A DNA stretch of 64,000 nt from Streptomyces longhuiensis (GTDB taxonomy: Bacteria; Actinomycetota; Actinomycetes; Streptomycetales; Streptomycetaceae). Under the pieces are notes generated by a model that was given only the letters and a program-made list of their open reading frames with translations, searched no databases and was not told where the DNA came from. Position numbers and translations under genes: made by a program. Positions 27,938 through 36,460 of the stretch are shown here, piece after piece; position 1 is the first letter of the stretch, and the number at the start of each line of letters is the position of its first letter. The stretch lies in the NCBI RefSeq assembly GCF_020616555.1, contig NZ_CP085173.1, positions 1,674,001 through 1,738,000 of the forward strand, given 5' to 3'.

Positions 27938-28657
27938 TCAGCGGGCGGCGGCGTGGTCGAACTCCGGGGCCCGGGCCGCCATGAACTTCGTGGTGCGCCG
28001 CAGCCGGAAGCCCAGGGACTCGTAGAGCCTGATGGCGTTCGTGTTGCGCGCCGCCGTGTGCAGGAACGGGGTCTCGCCGCGGTCCTTGATCCCCGCCGCC
28101 ACGGCCAGGACGAGGCGGGCCGCGAGCCCCTGGCCACGATGGTCCAGGTCGGTGCACACGGCGCTGATCTCCGTCCAGCCCGGCGGGTGCAGCCGCTCCC
28201 CCGCCATCGCCACGAGCGCGCCCTGCCTGCGGATCCCGAGATAGGTGCCGAGTTCGACGGTACGGGGCAGGAACGGCCCCGGCTGGGTGCGCGCGACCAG
28301 GTCCAGCATCTCGGGCACGTCGGCCGCGCCGAGCAGCACCGCCTCCGCGTCCGGCGCCGCGGCCACGCCGTCGCCGACGAGCTGCACCCCGTCCATGCTC
28401 ATCGTGAGTTCCCAGCCCTCGGGCGGCGCCGTGCGCATCCCGGGCAGCGGGACGGTCTCGCCCGGCCCGGCCAGCGCCGCGAGATCCGCCCAGTCCCCGG
28501 GACCCGGCTCGTCCGGCAGCGCGAGCCACGGCGACACGTCGAGGGGGTACCGCACGACCCGGCCCCGCCGTTCGGCGAAGTGAGCGTGCGGGCCGGTGAG
28601 GGAGGCGTACGCGGGGTTGTCGAGCGGGTGGGCGGTGGCGGCGGCCGGGACGGACAT
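27938..28657 (-). CDS. GNAT-family N-acetyltransferase
   Basis: A 239-residue acetyl-CoA-dependent acyltransferase. The C-terminal GNAT core has the acetyl-CoA loop in CTDLDHRGQGLAARLV and the later ARNTNAIRLYESLGFRLRR. The N-terminal 100 residues are an extra domain found in FR47-like acetyltransferases. GGGAG lies 8 nt before the ATG at 28657. It is convergent with the MarR gene with a 22-base gap. Substrate unknown. Confidence 0.88.
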   Translation of the reverse strand: MSVPAAATAHPLDNPAYASLTGPHAHFAERRGRVVRYPLDVSPWLALPDEPGPGDWADLAALAGPGETVPLPGMRTAPPEGWELTMSMDGVQLVGDGVAAAPDAEAVLLGAADVPEMLDLVARTQPGPFLPRTVELGTYLGIRRQGALVAMAGERLHPPGWTEISAVCTDLDHRGQGLAARLVLAVAAGIKDRGETPFLHTAARNTNAIRLYESLGFRLRRTTKFMAARAPEFDHAAAR

Positions 28658-28850
28658 ACGGCGGGCTCCCAGGAGGCGGCGGTGGGCGTGCGGGCGATGG
28701 AGCGGCCGTGCCGACCATGGCCGCCCCATGATGAAAGCCCATGTCACCGCGGTCCCATTCCCTCACCGGGGGAATGTTCACGAGCCCGCAACGATGCGCG
28801 TGGCGCGGTGGACGTTGCCGACGCGTGATCCTTCTTGGCATGCTGGCGCG

Positions 28851-29483
28851 ATGCCCTCCGTACCCCTGAGTGACCGCGTCGAGGAACTGCTCGCGGGCGA
28901 GCACCCGTTGCCGGTCGTGGAGGCGGGCGCCCCCGTGCTCCGGTCCCCCGCGCAGACCTACGACGGTCAGCTCGAACCCGCGCTCCTGGAGCGGCTGATC
29001 GCCGCGATGCGCGCGTCGATGCACGCCGCTCCCGGCGTCGGTCTCGCCGCACCGCAGATCGGGGTCCCGCTGCGGATCGCCGTCGTCGAGGACGCGGCGG
29101 AGGTCCCGGAGGAGGTGCGGGTGGCGCGCGGCCGGGTGCCGCAGCCGTTCCGTGTCCTGATCAACCCGTCGTACGTGCCCGTGGGAGCGCACCGCGCCGC
29201 GTTCTTCGAGGGCTGCCTGAGCGTGCCGGGCTTGCAGGCCGTGGTCTCCCGGCATCAGCGGGTGCGGCTGCGTGGGCTCGACGAGCGGGGCCACACCGTG
29301 GACGAGGAGTTCACGGGGTGGCCCGCCCGGATCGTGCAGCACGAGACGGATCACCTGCACGGAACGCTTTATCTCGACCGGGCGGAACTGCGCTCGCTGT
29401 CCACCCGGAACGCGATGGCCGAGCGCTGGACACAGCCCACCGCGGAGCTGGCCGCGGGCGCGCTCGGCTTCTCGCTTCCCTGA
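28851..29483 (+). CDS. def: Peptide deformylase
   Basis: Removes the N-formyl group from nascent proteins; cytoplasmic metalloenzyme of 210 residues. All three family motifs are intact: GVGLAAPQIG (near 63-72), EGCLSVPG (near 124-131, metal ligand Cys) and QHETDHLHG (near 165-173, two His ligands and the catalytic Glu). The ATG at 28851 begins MPSVPLSDRVEELL; longer in-frame starts have no support. Streptomyces usually carries several deformylase copies. It is not next to fmt, so this is probably an additional copy. Confidence 0.94.
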   Translation: MPSVPLSDRVEELLAGEHPLPVVEAGAPVLRSPAQTYDGQLEPALLERLIAAMRASMHAAPGVGLAAPQIGVPLRIAVVEDAAEVPEEVRVARGRVPQPFRVLINPSYVPVGAHRAAFFEGCLSVPGLQAVVSRHQRVRLRGLDERGHTVDEEFTGWPARIVQHETDHLHGTLYLDRAELRSLSTRNAMAERWTQPTAELAAGALGFSLP

Positions 29484-29626
29484 GGGCCCGCGTGCGCTCA
29501 GGGCCCGTGTGCCATGAGGGCCCGTGAGGCCTGAGAGCCCGCGCCCTTGAGCACCCGGGCCCCCCGGGCCCCCCGGGGACCGTCTCCCTGAGGGTCCGTG
29601 TCCGCAAGGACCCGTGCCCCCTCCCG

Positions 29627-30418
29627 TCAGGTGAGGTCGGGCATCTCGCCCTCGGTCGTGCTCAGGTCGATCACCGAGAACGCGGCACCCTGCGGGTCCG
29701 TCACCGCCGCGAAACGGCCGAACGGGGTGTCCATCGGGCCGTAGTGGAGCTTGCCGCCGAGCCTGGTCACCGTGGCGACCGCCGCGTCGCAGTCGTCGAC
29801 CGCGAAGTAGATGTTGACGTACGACGGGACCTGCGGCGGGAAGTCCTCGGTCATTTTGAAGCGGCCGAGCTGGGGCTGCCCGTCGAGCTGCCAGATGTTG
29901 AAGTCGACGTTCTCGTCGGCCATCTTCTGGACCTCGTACGGGAACGCGGCCTCGAAGAACCCGTCCGTCTTCCCGGTGTCACGCGTGGTCACCTCGGCCC
30001 AGGCGTACGAACCGGGCTCACCCACCTTCTCGAACCCGTCGTGCGTACCCGGCTGCCAGAGGCTGAAGAAGACGCCGGCCGGGTCCTGGACACTGACCAT
30101 CGAGCCGAACTCGCCGACCTCCATGGGCTCCATCAGCACGGTGCCGCCGGCCTCCTTGACGCGGGCCGCCGTGGCCTTGACGTCGGGCGTGGCCAGGTAC
30201 AGGTTCCAGGACGGCGGAGTGCCCTCCATGCCCGGCATCTGCGGCGAGAGCGCGCCGACCCGCTTGCCGTCCGACTTCGCCTGCGTGTAGTTGCCGAACT
30301 CCTCCTGGCCCTCCTCGAACGTCCAGCCGAGAAGCTCGCCGTAGAAGCGCTTGGCGGCTTCCAGGTCGGGGAACATGGCGTCGGCCCAGATGGGCGCGCC
30401 CTCCGGTCGTGCGGCCAT
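29627..30418 (-). CDS. VOC-family (glyoxalase/bleomycin resistance-like) protein
   Basis: A 263-residue protein with two tandem VOC modules: the first (about 8-120) begins IWADAMFPDLEAAKRFYGEL and includes VSVQDPAGVFFSLWQP, the second (about 135-258) includes SYVNIYFAVDDCDAA and AAVTDPQGAAFSVID. Such proteins bind metals or small ligands, act as isomerases or dioxygenases, or sequester drugs. AGAAGGG precedes the ATG. Likely monocistronic; ligand unknown. Confidence 0.86.
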   Translation of the reverse strand: MAARPEGAPIWADAMFPDLEAAKRFYGELLGWTFEEGQEEFGNYTQAKSDGKRVGALSPQMPGMEGTPPSWNLYLATPDVKATAARVKEAGGTVLMEPMEVGEFGSMVSVQDPAGVFFSLWQPGTHDGFEKVGEPGSYAWAEVTTRDTGKTDGFFEAAFPYEVQKMADENVDFNIWQLDGQPQLGRFKMTEDFPPQVPSYVNIYFAVDDCDAAVATVTRLGGKLHYGPMDTPFGRFAAVTDPQGAAFSVIDLSTTEGEMPDLT

Positions 30419-30621
30419 GGCGCGAACCCTTCTTCCGAGTGGTGGTGGTTGGGGGGCGGTCCGGGTTGCGGCGGTGCGATTCATCCCGGTTTCACCGGTT
30501 CACGCTAGCCGCGTACAGGCCGCCGCGCGATACCGAACTCTGTTCGCACCACCCTTACGGAGCCATGACGTATCGGCGCGGAGAGCTCTCGCGGCGCCCC
30601 GCCCCGCATAGCGTGGGCGGC

Positions 30622-31647
30622 ATGCGTGTACTGGTCACCGGCGGTGCCGGGTTCATCGGGTCCGCGGTCGTGGACACTCTCTCCGCACGAGGACATGAGG
30701 CCGTCGTGCTCGACGTCCGGCCGCCCGACCCGGACGAACAGCGGCCCTGGGTCGTCGCCGACGTACGCGACCCCGTCGCCGTGGAGTCGGCCCTCGCCGG
30801 CGTCGACGCGGTGTGCCATCAGGCGGCGAAGGTCGGCCTCGGCAAGGACTTCGCCGACGCGCCCGACTACGTCTCCCGCAACGACCTCGGCACGGCCGTG
30901 CTGCTCGCCGCGATGGCCTCGGCGGGGGTACGGGATCTGGTGCTCGCCGGGTCGATGGTCGTGTACGGGGAGGGGCGTTACGAGTGCGGGCGTCACGGAG
31001 TGGTGCGCCCGGGACCGCGTGCCGAGGGCGACCTGCGGGCGGGCCGCTTCGAGCCCGCGTGCCCGCGGTGCGGCGACGCGCTGAGCCCCGGCCTCGTCGG
31101 CGAGGACGCCCCCACGGACCCGCGCAACGTGTACGCGACGACGAAGCTCGCCCAGGAACATCTGGCGTCCGCCTGGGCGCGGGCCACCGGGGGCCGGGCG
31201 GTGTCGCTGCGCTACCACAACGTGTACGGGCCGGGGATGCCGCGCGACACCCCGTACGCGGGCGTCGCGTCGTTCTTCCGGTCGGCGCTGGCCCGGGGCG
31301 AGGCCCCGCGCGTCTTCGAGGACGGCCGCCAGCGGCGGGACTTCGTGCACGTGCACGACGTGGCCGCGGCGAACGCGCTCGCCCTCGAGGCCATGGGCGA
31401 CCGGCCCTCCGACTCGTGCGTCGCGTACAACACGGGCAGCGGGGATCCCCACACGGTGGGCGAGATGGCCCACGCACTCGCCGCCGCGTACGGCGGGCCG
31501 ATGCCCGTCGTGACGGGCGAGTACCGGCTCGGCGACGTACGGCACATCACGGCGGACCCGGCGCGGCTCAGGGCCGAGCTCGGGTGGCGCGCCGAGGTGG
31601 GGTTCGAGGAGGGGATGACGGAGTTCGCCAAGGCGGAGCTTGCGTGA
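30622..31647 (+). CDS. NAD-dependent sugar epimerase/dehydratase with a zinc-ribbon-like insertion
   Basis: Extended short-chain dehydrogenase, 341 residues, acting on a nucleotide sugar or similar. It has the NAD motif TGGAGFIGS at 7-15, the catalytic Tyr/Lys pair in YATTKLAQEH near 172-176, and RDFVHVHDVAAA. After the catalytic Ser region (AGSMVVYGEG) an insertion of about 45 residues carries C122-x2-H125 and C147-x2-C150 (CPRCG), which could bind zinc. ATG at 30622 with a weak ribosome binding site. It is convergent with the two-component genes. Substrate unknown. Confidence 0.85.
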   Translation: MRVLVTGGAGFIGSAVVDTLSARGHEAVVLDVRPPDPDEQRPWVVADVRDPVAVESALAGVDAVCHQAAKVGLGKDFADAPDYVSRNDLGTAVLLAAMASAGVRDLVLAGSMVVYGEGRYECGRHGVVRPGPRAEGDLRAGRFEPACPRCGDALSPGLVGEDAPTDPRNVYATTKLAQEHLASAWARATGGRAVSLRYHNVYGPGMPRDTPYAGVASFFRSALARGEAPRVFEDGRQRRDFVHVHDVAAANALALEAMGDRPSDSCVAYNTGSGDPHTVGEMAHALAAAYGGPMPVVTGEYRLGDVRHITADPARLRAELGWRAEVGFEEGMTEFAKAELA

Positions 31648-31680
31648 GGTGACCGCGCCGGCCGCCGGGGCGCGTGCCCG

Positions 31681-32784
31681 CTACGCCCCGGCGGCGGGGA
31701 GCGTCACCTCGAAGCAGCAGCCTCCGGCCACGTTGCGCACGGCGGCGCTGCCCCGGTGGGCCTCGACGATTCCCCTGACGATGGCGAGCCCGAGGCCCGC
31801 GCCCGACGGGGGTGTACGGGCGTGGCTGCCGCGCCATCCCGTGTCGAAGACGCGCGGCAGATCCTGCTCGGGGATGCCGCCGCAGCCGTCCGTGACCGTC
31901 AGGACCACACCGTCCGTGGAGCCGGCCGCCGCCACGGCGACCGTGCCGTCGGCCGGCGTGCGACGGATCGCGTTCACGAGGAGGTTGCCGAGGACGCGGC
32001 TCATCTCCTTGCCGTCGACCTCGACGGGAATCTTGTCGACGCGGTCGCCGACGAGGCGTACGCCGTGTTCGCGGGCGAGCGGGTCGGCGCCCGCGAGCGC
32101 GTCGCCCACGAGGTCGTGGAGGGAGATCCTGGACGGGGTCAGGACGAGGGTCCCCGCGTGGATGCGCGACAGTTCGAAGAGGTCGCCCACCATCTCGTTC
32201 ATGCGCTCGACCTCGGTGCGGATCTGGCGCAGATAGCGGTCCGGGTCGGCCGCCATGCCGTCCTCCAGCGCCTCGGACATCGCGCGGAGCCCGGCGAGCG
32301 GGGTGCGCAGATCGTGCGAGATCCAGGCGACGAGCTCGCGGCGCGAGGTCTCCAGGGCGCGCTCGCGGTCCCTGGAGGCGGCCAGCTTGGCGCTGGTTGC
32401 CTCCAACTCCCTTGTGAGCGCGGCGAGTTCCGCCGTGGCGGGGACGAGGGGCGCCGCGAAGCTGCCGCCGTCGCCGAAGGAGCGGGCGGCGAGAGTGAGC
32501 GCGTTGCTGCGGGCCACGACCCAGCGACCGAGGAGCAGCGCGGTGGCCAGTGACACGGTGGCGGCCATCGCGGCGACGGTCGTCACGACGGTCAGGTCGT
32601 GCGGGGACAGGAACATCGCCCAGGCCACGACGAGCGTTCCGGCCAGCATCGCCGTCACGGCGACGGCGGCGACGACCGTGAGCGACACCGTCAGGGAGCG
32701 GCGGCGCAGCACGAACAGGGCGAGCGCGCCCAGCAGGCCCGCGCCGAGGGCACCAAGGAACGCGAAAAGGGCGATGAGGAGCAT
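31681..32784 (-). CDS. Membrane sensor histidine kinase
   Basis: Sensor kinase of 367 residues. Two hydrophobic segments (about 3-25 and 30-55) and possibly a third (60-85) anchor it, with almost no extracellular loop, followed by a HAMP-like linker. The dimerisation domain has the phospho-acceptor in WISHDLRTPLAGLR near 157, and the ATP domain has NLLVNAIRR (N box), DGCGGI (G1) and GAGLGLAIVR (G2). The ATG at 32784 lies 2 bases beyond the response regulator stop, so the pair is translationally coupled; an in-frame GTG at 32793 is an alternative start. The third base pattern and order (regulator then kinase) are typical of OmpR-type systems. Confidence 0.9.
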   Translation of the reverse strand: MLLIALFAFLGALGAGLLGALALFVLRRRSLTVSLTVVAAVAVTAMLAGTLVVAWAMFLSPHDLTVVTTVAAMAATVSLATALLLGRWVVARSNALTLAARSFGDGGSFAAPLVPATAELAALTRELEATSAKLAASRDRERALETSRRELVAWISHDLRTPLAGLRAMSEALEDGMAADPDRYLRQIRTEVERMNEMVGDLFELSRIHAGTLVLTPSRISLHDLVGDALAGADPLAREHGVRLVGDRVDKIPVEVDGKEMSRVLGNLLVNAIRRTPADGTVAVAAAGSTDGVVLTVTDGCGGIPEQDLPRVFDTGWRGSHARTPPSGAGLGLAIVRGIVEAHRGSAAVRNVAGGCCFEVTLPAAGA

Positions 32785-32785
32785 G

Positions 32786-33784
32786 TCATGCACGGGGTCG
32801 GGTCCAGTCTGCCGGTGCGCGGTCGGGCCGAGGGGCTTCGGGCGCGCGGTCGGGCCCAGGGACTTCCGGCGCACGGTCGGGCTGAGAAACGTCCGGCGCG
32901 CCGTCGGGCCGAGCAACGTCCGGCGCACGGTCGGGCTGAGAAACGTCCGGCGCGCGGTCGGGCCGAGAAACGTCCGGCGCACGGTCGGGCCGAGAAACGT
33001 CGGGCGCACGGTCGGGCTGGGGAACGTCTGGCGCGCGGTCGGACCGACTGGCGTCACCGTGCGGGCCCGAACCCAGGTCCAGGTCCGGGTCCGGGTCCAG
33101 GCGGTAGCCGACGCCCCAGACCGTCTGGATGAGGCGCGGGGCCGCCGGGTCGTCCTCGATCTTGCCGCGCAGTCGGCGGACGTGGACCGTGACGGTCGAC
33201 AGGTCACCGAAGTCCCAGCCCCACACCTGCCGCATGAGCTCCTCACGGGAGAACGCGTGGCCCGGGTTGCGCAGGAAGAAGACGAGGAGGTCGAACTCCC
33301 TTGTCGTCAGGGCGAGTTCGACCCCCGCCTTGACGGCCCGACGTGCCGCGGGGTCGACGGTGAGGGCGGCCGCGCGCAGCGGTCCCGTCGGCTTGGGTGC
33401 CGTGGCCGCGCGGGCCCGGCGCAGCACCGACTCGACGCGCAGGACCAGCTCGCGCGGGCTGAACGGCTTGGTCACGTAGTCGTCCGCCCCGACTTCGAGG
33501 CCGAGGATGCGCTCGTCCTCGTCGCCGCGCGCGGTCAGCATGATCACGGGGACGGGGCCGCGGGCCCGGAGTCTGCGGCACACCTCGAGGCCGTCCATGC
33601 CGGGCAGCATGAGGTCGAGGACGACCAGGTCGGGCCCGTGCGCGTCGGCGCGGTCGAGGGCGGCCGGACCGTCGGCGGCGCGGTCGACGTCGTAGCCGGC
33701 GCGGTCCAGGTAGCCCGCGACGACCTCGGCGACGGTCGGGTCGTCGTCGACGACGAGGACGCGGCCGAGCGGTGGTGTCTGCAT
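32786..33784 (-). CDS. OmpR-family response regulator with a repetitive C-terminal tail
   Basis: Transcription factor of 332 residues phosphorylated by the adjacent kinase. Receiver domain about 8-122, with the acidic pocket VVDDD near 13, phospho-acceptor in LVVLDLMLPGMDG near 56 and KPFSPREL. The winged-helix DNA-binding domain (about 135-232) ends ...IQTVWGVGYRLDPD. Response regulators of this family normally stop here; this one continues for about 95 residues made of nine near-identical decapeptides of the type PDRAPDVSR. The tail is Pro/Asp/Arg-rich, probably disordered. ATG at 33784 starts MQTPPLGRVLVVDDD. Confidence 0.92.
   Translation of the reverse strand: MQTPPLGRVLVVDDDPTVAEVVAGYLDRAGYDVDRAADGPAALDRADAHGPDLVVLDLMLPGMDGLEVCRRLRARGPVPVIMLTARGDEDERILGLEVGADDYVTKPFSPRELVLRVESVLRRARAATAPKPTGPLRAAALTVDPAARRAVKAGVELALTTREFDLLVFFLRNPGHAFSREELMRQVWGWDFGDLSTVTVHVRRLRGKIEDDPAAPRLIQTVWGVGYRLDPDPDLDLGSGPHGDASRSDRAPDVPQPDRAPDVSRPDRAPDVSRPDRAPDVSQPDRAPDVARPDGAPDVSQPDRAPEVPGPDRAPEAPRPDRAPADWTRPRA
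32817..33058 (-). repeat. 30-bp in-frame tandem repeat array encoding the regulator tail
   Basis: Eight to nine copies of a 30-bp unit containing CGGTCGGGCTGAGAAACGTC or close variants, each encoding ten residues (core PDRAPDV). The unit length is a multiple of three, so copy-number change keeps the frame open and the downstream kinase coupled. Confidence 0.9.
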
Positions 33785-33907
33785 TCCACCAGCGTCGCAC
33801 CCGGGGGTGCCGATCCGAGCCGCCGGAGGGGTCACCCGGGTGCGACGTCCGCGTTTCGTAAGGAGCTGAGGCCTGAAATGTCCGGTTCGGATTCGTAGGG
33901 TGACACC

Positions 33908-34642
33908 GTGATCCCCCCTGACTGTCCCTCCCTCCCCGCCCCGGCCTCGTCGGTCGATGTCGTGCTGCCCTGCCTCGACGAGGCCGCCGCGCTGCCGTGG
34001 GTGCTGGCCCGCATCCCGGACGGCTGGCGGGCGCTCGTCGTGGACAACGGTTCCACCGACGGCTCCCCCGACGTCGCCCGTTCCCTGGGCGCGACGGTGG
34101 TGACGGAGCCCCGGCGCGGCTTCGGGGCCGCCTGCCACGCGGGCCTGCTGGCGTCCGACGCGGACGTCGTCTGCTTCTGCGACTGCGACGCGTCGCTCGA
34201 CCCGGGTCTGCTGGCGCCGTTCGTCCAGGACGTCGTCGCGGGCCGGGCCGATCTCGTGCTCGGGCGGCGCAGGCCGCAGGGCCGCGGCGCCTTCCCCGTG
34301 CACGCGCGCGCCGGGAATCTCGCGCTGGCGGGGATGCTGCGCCGGCGCACCGGGCTGCGGTTGCACGACCTGGGCCCGCTGCGCGCCGCGCACCGCACCT
34401 CCCTCCTGGCCCTGGACCTCGCGGACCGCCGCAGCGGCTACCCCCTCCAGATGGTCGTCCGGGCCGCCGACGCGGGCTGGCGCATCGAGGAGCGCCCGGT
34501 GCCCTACCGGCCCCGTACGGGGAAGTCGAAGGTCACCGGCACCTGGCGTGGCACCTGGCAGGCGGTACGGGACATGCGCGCGGTCCTCGCGGAGAAACCC
34601 CGGCCCGCGCTCTCGTCGCACGGAGAGGCGGCATCCCGGTGA
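33908..34642 (+). CDS. Family 2 glycosyltransferase (dolichyl-phosphate mannosyltransferase-like)
   Basis: Cytoplasmic GT-A enzyme of 244 residues. N-terminal nucleotide-sugar site VDVVLPCLDEAAALPWVLA, then VVDNGSTDGSPDVA and the metal motif FCDCDASLDP near 97-103. There is no membrane segment at the C-terminus. It likely transfers a sugar to a lipid or small acceptor. First gene of a tight operon with the DUF2064 protein (4-base GTGA overlap) and a methyltransferase (4-base overlap). It diverges from the two-component genes. Confidence 0.9.
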   Translation: MIPPDCPSLPAPASSVDVVLPCLDEAAALPWVLARIPDGWRALVVDNGSTDGSPDVARSLGATVVTEPRRGFGAACHAGLLASDADVVCFCDCDASLDPGLLAPFVQDVVAGRADLVLGRRRPQGRGAFPVHARAGNLALAGMLRRRTGLRLHDLGPLRAAHRTSLLALDLADRRSGYPLQMVVRAADAGWRIEERPVPYRPRTGKSKVTGTWRGTWQAVRDMRAVLAEKPRPALSSHGEAASR

Positions 34643-35307
34643 GCGCCGACGGGTCACCCGCGGCTCGGCGGCACGGCACCACGCTCCTCGTCATCGCCAA
34701 GTCCCCGGTGCCCGGGCGGGTCAAGACGCGGCTCACGCCGCCGTTCACGCCCGAGGAGGCCGCGCGCCTGGCCGAGGCCTCGCTCGTCGACACCCTGCAC
34801 GCCGCGCTCGCCACGTCCGCGCGGCGCCGGGTGCTGGTGCTGGACGGGGCGCCCGGAGCGTGGCTGCCGGCCGGGTTCGACGTGGTCGCGCAGTGCGGCG
34901 GCGGCCTGGACGAGCGGCTCGCGGCGGCGTTCGCCGGGTGCGACGGGCCCGCCGTCCTGATCGGGATGGACACGCCTCAGGTGACGCCCGCGCTGCTCGC
35001 TCCCGCGCTCGGACCCGACGCCTGGCGGGACTGCGACGCGTGGTTCGGGCCCGCCGACGACGGCGGGTTCTGGGCGCTCGGGCTCGCCGAGCCCGACCCG
35101 GAGCTGCTGCGGGGTGTGCCGATGTCGACGGCGCACACGGGTGCGGCCCAGCGGACCCGGCTCACGGATGCGGGGCTGCGCGTGCGGGACCTGCCGGTCC
35201 TGCGGGACGTCGACACGGCCCACGACGCCGCCCTGGTGGCGGCCGCCGCGCCGGACGGCCGGTTCGCCGCCGAGCACGCGCGGCTGACGCGGGTGGTCCG
35301 CTCATGA
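34639..35307 (+). CDS. DUF2064/TIGR04282-type glycosyltransferase-like protein
   Basis: A 222-residue protein of the nucleotide-sugar transferase-like family often annotated TIGR04282. It begins with TLLVIAKSPVPGRVKTRLTP (P-loop-like nucleotide site) and later has GMDTPQVTP and FGPADDGGFWALGLA, the family's metal and substrate motifs. The GTG overlaps the stop of the glycosyltransferase gene. Together the three genes probably modify one small molecule or lipid; none is known for this set. Confidence 0.86.
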   Translation: MSADGSPAARRHGTTLLVIAKSPVPGRVKTRLTPPFTPEEAARLAEASLVDTLHAALATSARRRVLVLDGAPGAWLPAGFDVVAQCGGGLDERLAAAFAGCDGPAVLIGMDTPQVTPALLAPALGPDAWRDCDAWFGPADDGGFWALGLAEPDPELLRGVPMSTAHTGAAQRTRLTDAGLRVRDLPVLRDVDTAHDAALVAAAAPDGRFAAEHARLTRVVRS

Positions 35308-35957
35308 CCACGATGCGCGAGGCGGCACCGGCCTGGTGTACGGACCCCTACGCGGACGCCGTGCGCAACGAGCGCGGACCCCTCTTCCTGCGGCGCGCCG
35401 ACGGATGGCTGCTGCCGCTCGACGTGGAGCGCTGGTGCGCGGTCGCCGACGCCGCCGACCTGTCGGCGCTGCGCCGCTGCGAGGGCGCTGTCCTCGACAT
35501 CGGCTGCGGCCCGGGCCGGCTGGTCGCCGCACTCGCCGCGGCCGGTCACCGCGCGCTCGGCATCGACGTGAGCGAGGTCGCGGTCGCGCGGACGGTGCGT
35601 CTCGGCGGCGCCGCGTTGCAGCGCTCCGTCTTCGACTCCCTGCCCGGTGAGGGCCGTTGGGGGACGGCAATTCTCCTCGACGGCAACATCGGGATCGGCG
35701 GCGACCCCGGGGCCCTGCTGTCCCGTGTCGGCGAACTCACCGCTTCCGGCGGGCTGTTGATCGCCGAGACGGCTCCGCTGGACATGGACGAGCGGGTGGA
35801 GGTGCGGGTCGACGACGGGCGGGGCGCCGCGGGCGCGCTCTTCCCGTGGGCCCGGGTGGGCACGCGCGCGCTGTTGCGGTACGCGCGCCCGCTCGGCTGG
35901 CTGCCGGTCGCTCAGTGGTCCGAGGGCGGGCGCTCCTTCGTCTCCTTGCGCCGCTGA
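35304..35957 (+). CDS. Class I SAM-dependent methyltransferase
   Basis: A 217-residue methyltransferase with the SAM-binding motif VLDIGCGPGRLVAALA near 65-80 and IDVSEVAVART after it. It starts at an ATG overlapping the previous stop (ATGA) and completes the glycosyltransferase operon. Its last 46 bases overlap the convergent membrane protein gene. Substrate unknown, presumably shared with the two upstream enzymes. Confidence 0.88.
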   Translation: MTTMREAAPAWCTDPYADAVRNERGPLFLRRADGWLLPLDVERWCAVADAADLSALRRCEGAVLDIGCGPGRLVAALAAAGHRALGIDVSEVAVARTVRLGGAALQRSVFDSLPGEGRWGTAILLDGNIGIGGDPGALLSRVGELTASGGLLIAETAPLDMDERVEVRVDDGRGAAGALFPWARVGTRALLRYARPLGWLPVAQWSEGGRSFVSLRR

Positions 35958-36460
35958 CGCGCCCGTTCACGCTCCCGCGCCCGCTCCTCCCGGCGCGCCC
36001 TGCGCGCCTGCCTCCAGGGCGACGCGGGAGCGAGGAACGTGACGGCCACGAACCACAGGGCCGACGCGGCGAAAAGCGCGGCCGTCAGCAGCAGCCACCG
36101 CGGCAGGAACGCGTCCCCCGAATGTCCCGTCACAAGGACGTAGTGGTCCGCTCGCGCCCGCGTGATCAGCGGGAACCACACCAGGAGCAGCAGGCCGGAC
36201 AGGAACGCGGGGACGCGTACATACGTCATCGTGGTGCGGCTGCGGCCGCCGAGCGCCTTCCGCGCCGCGACGTCCGCGAGCGAGTACACCGGCACGAGCA
36301 GCAGGTCGTGGACGAGGGCCGCGCCGACGAACCAGACCGCCACGGCCCATGGGTCGTTCTCGAGCAGCCGCACGCCCGCGTATCCGGCGAGGGCGAACGA
36401 GGCTGTCGGCAGCAGGAGTTGGAGCGGGCTCTCGCCATACCCACGACTCAGGCGGTTCAT
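35912..36460 (-). CDS. Small integral membrane protein, partner of the molybdopterin oxidoreductase
   Basis: A 182-residue protein with four hydrophobic segments (about 15-33, 38-60, 92-112 and 130-152) and a highly charged Arg/Glu-rich C-terminus that should lie in the cytoplasm. Its ATG overlaps the stop of the molybdopterin oxidoreductase gene (TGATG), so the two are coupled. I do not recognise a family; a membrane anchor or assembly role is only suggested by position. Confidence 0.75.
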   Translation of the reverse strand: MNRLSRGYGESPLQLLLPTASFALAGYAGVRLLENDPWAVAVWFVGAALVHDLLLVPVYSLADVAARKALGGRSRTTMTYVRVPAFLSGLLLLVWFPLITRARADHYVLVTGHSGDAFLPRWLLLTAALFAASALWFVAVTFLAPASPWRQARRARREERARERERARQRRKETKERPPSDH

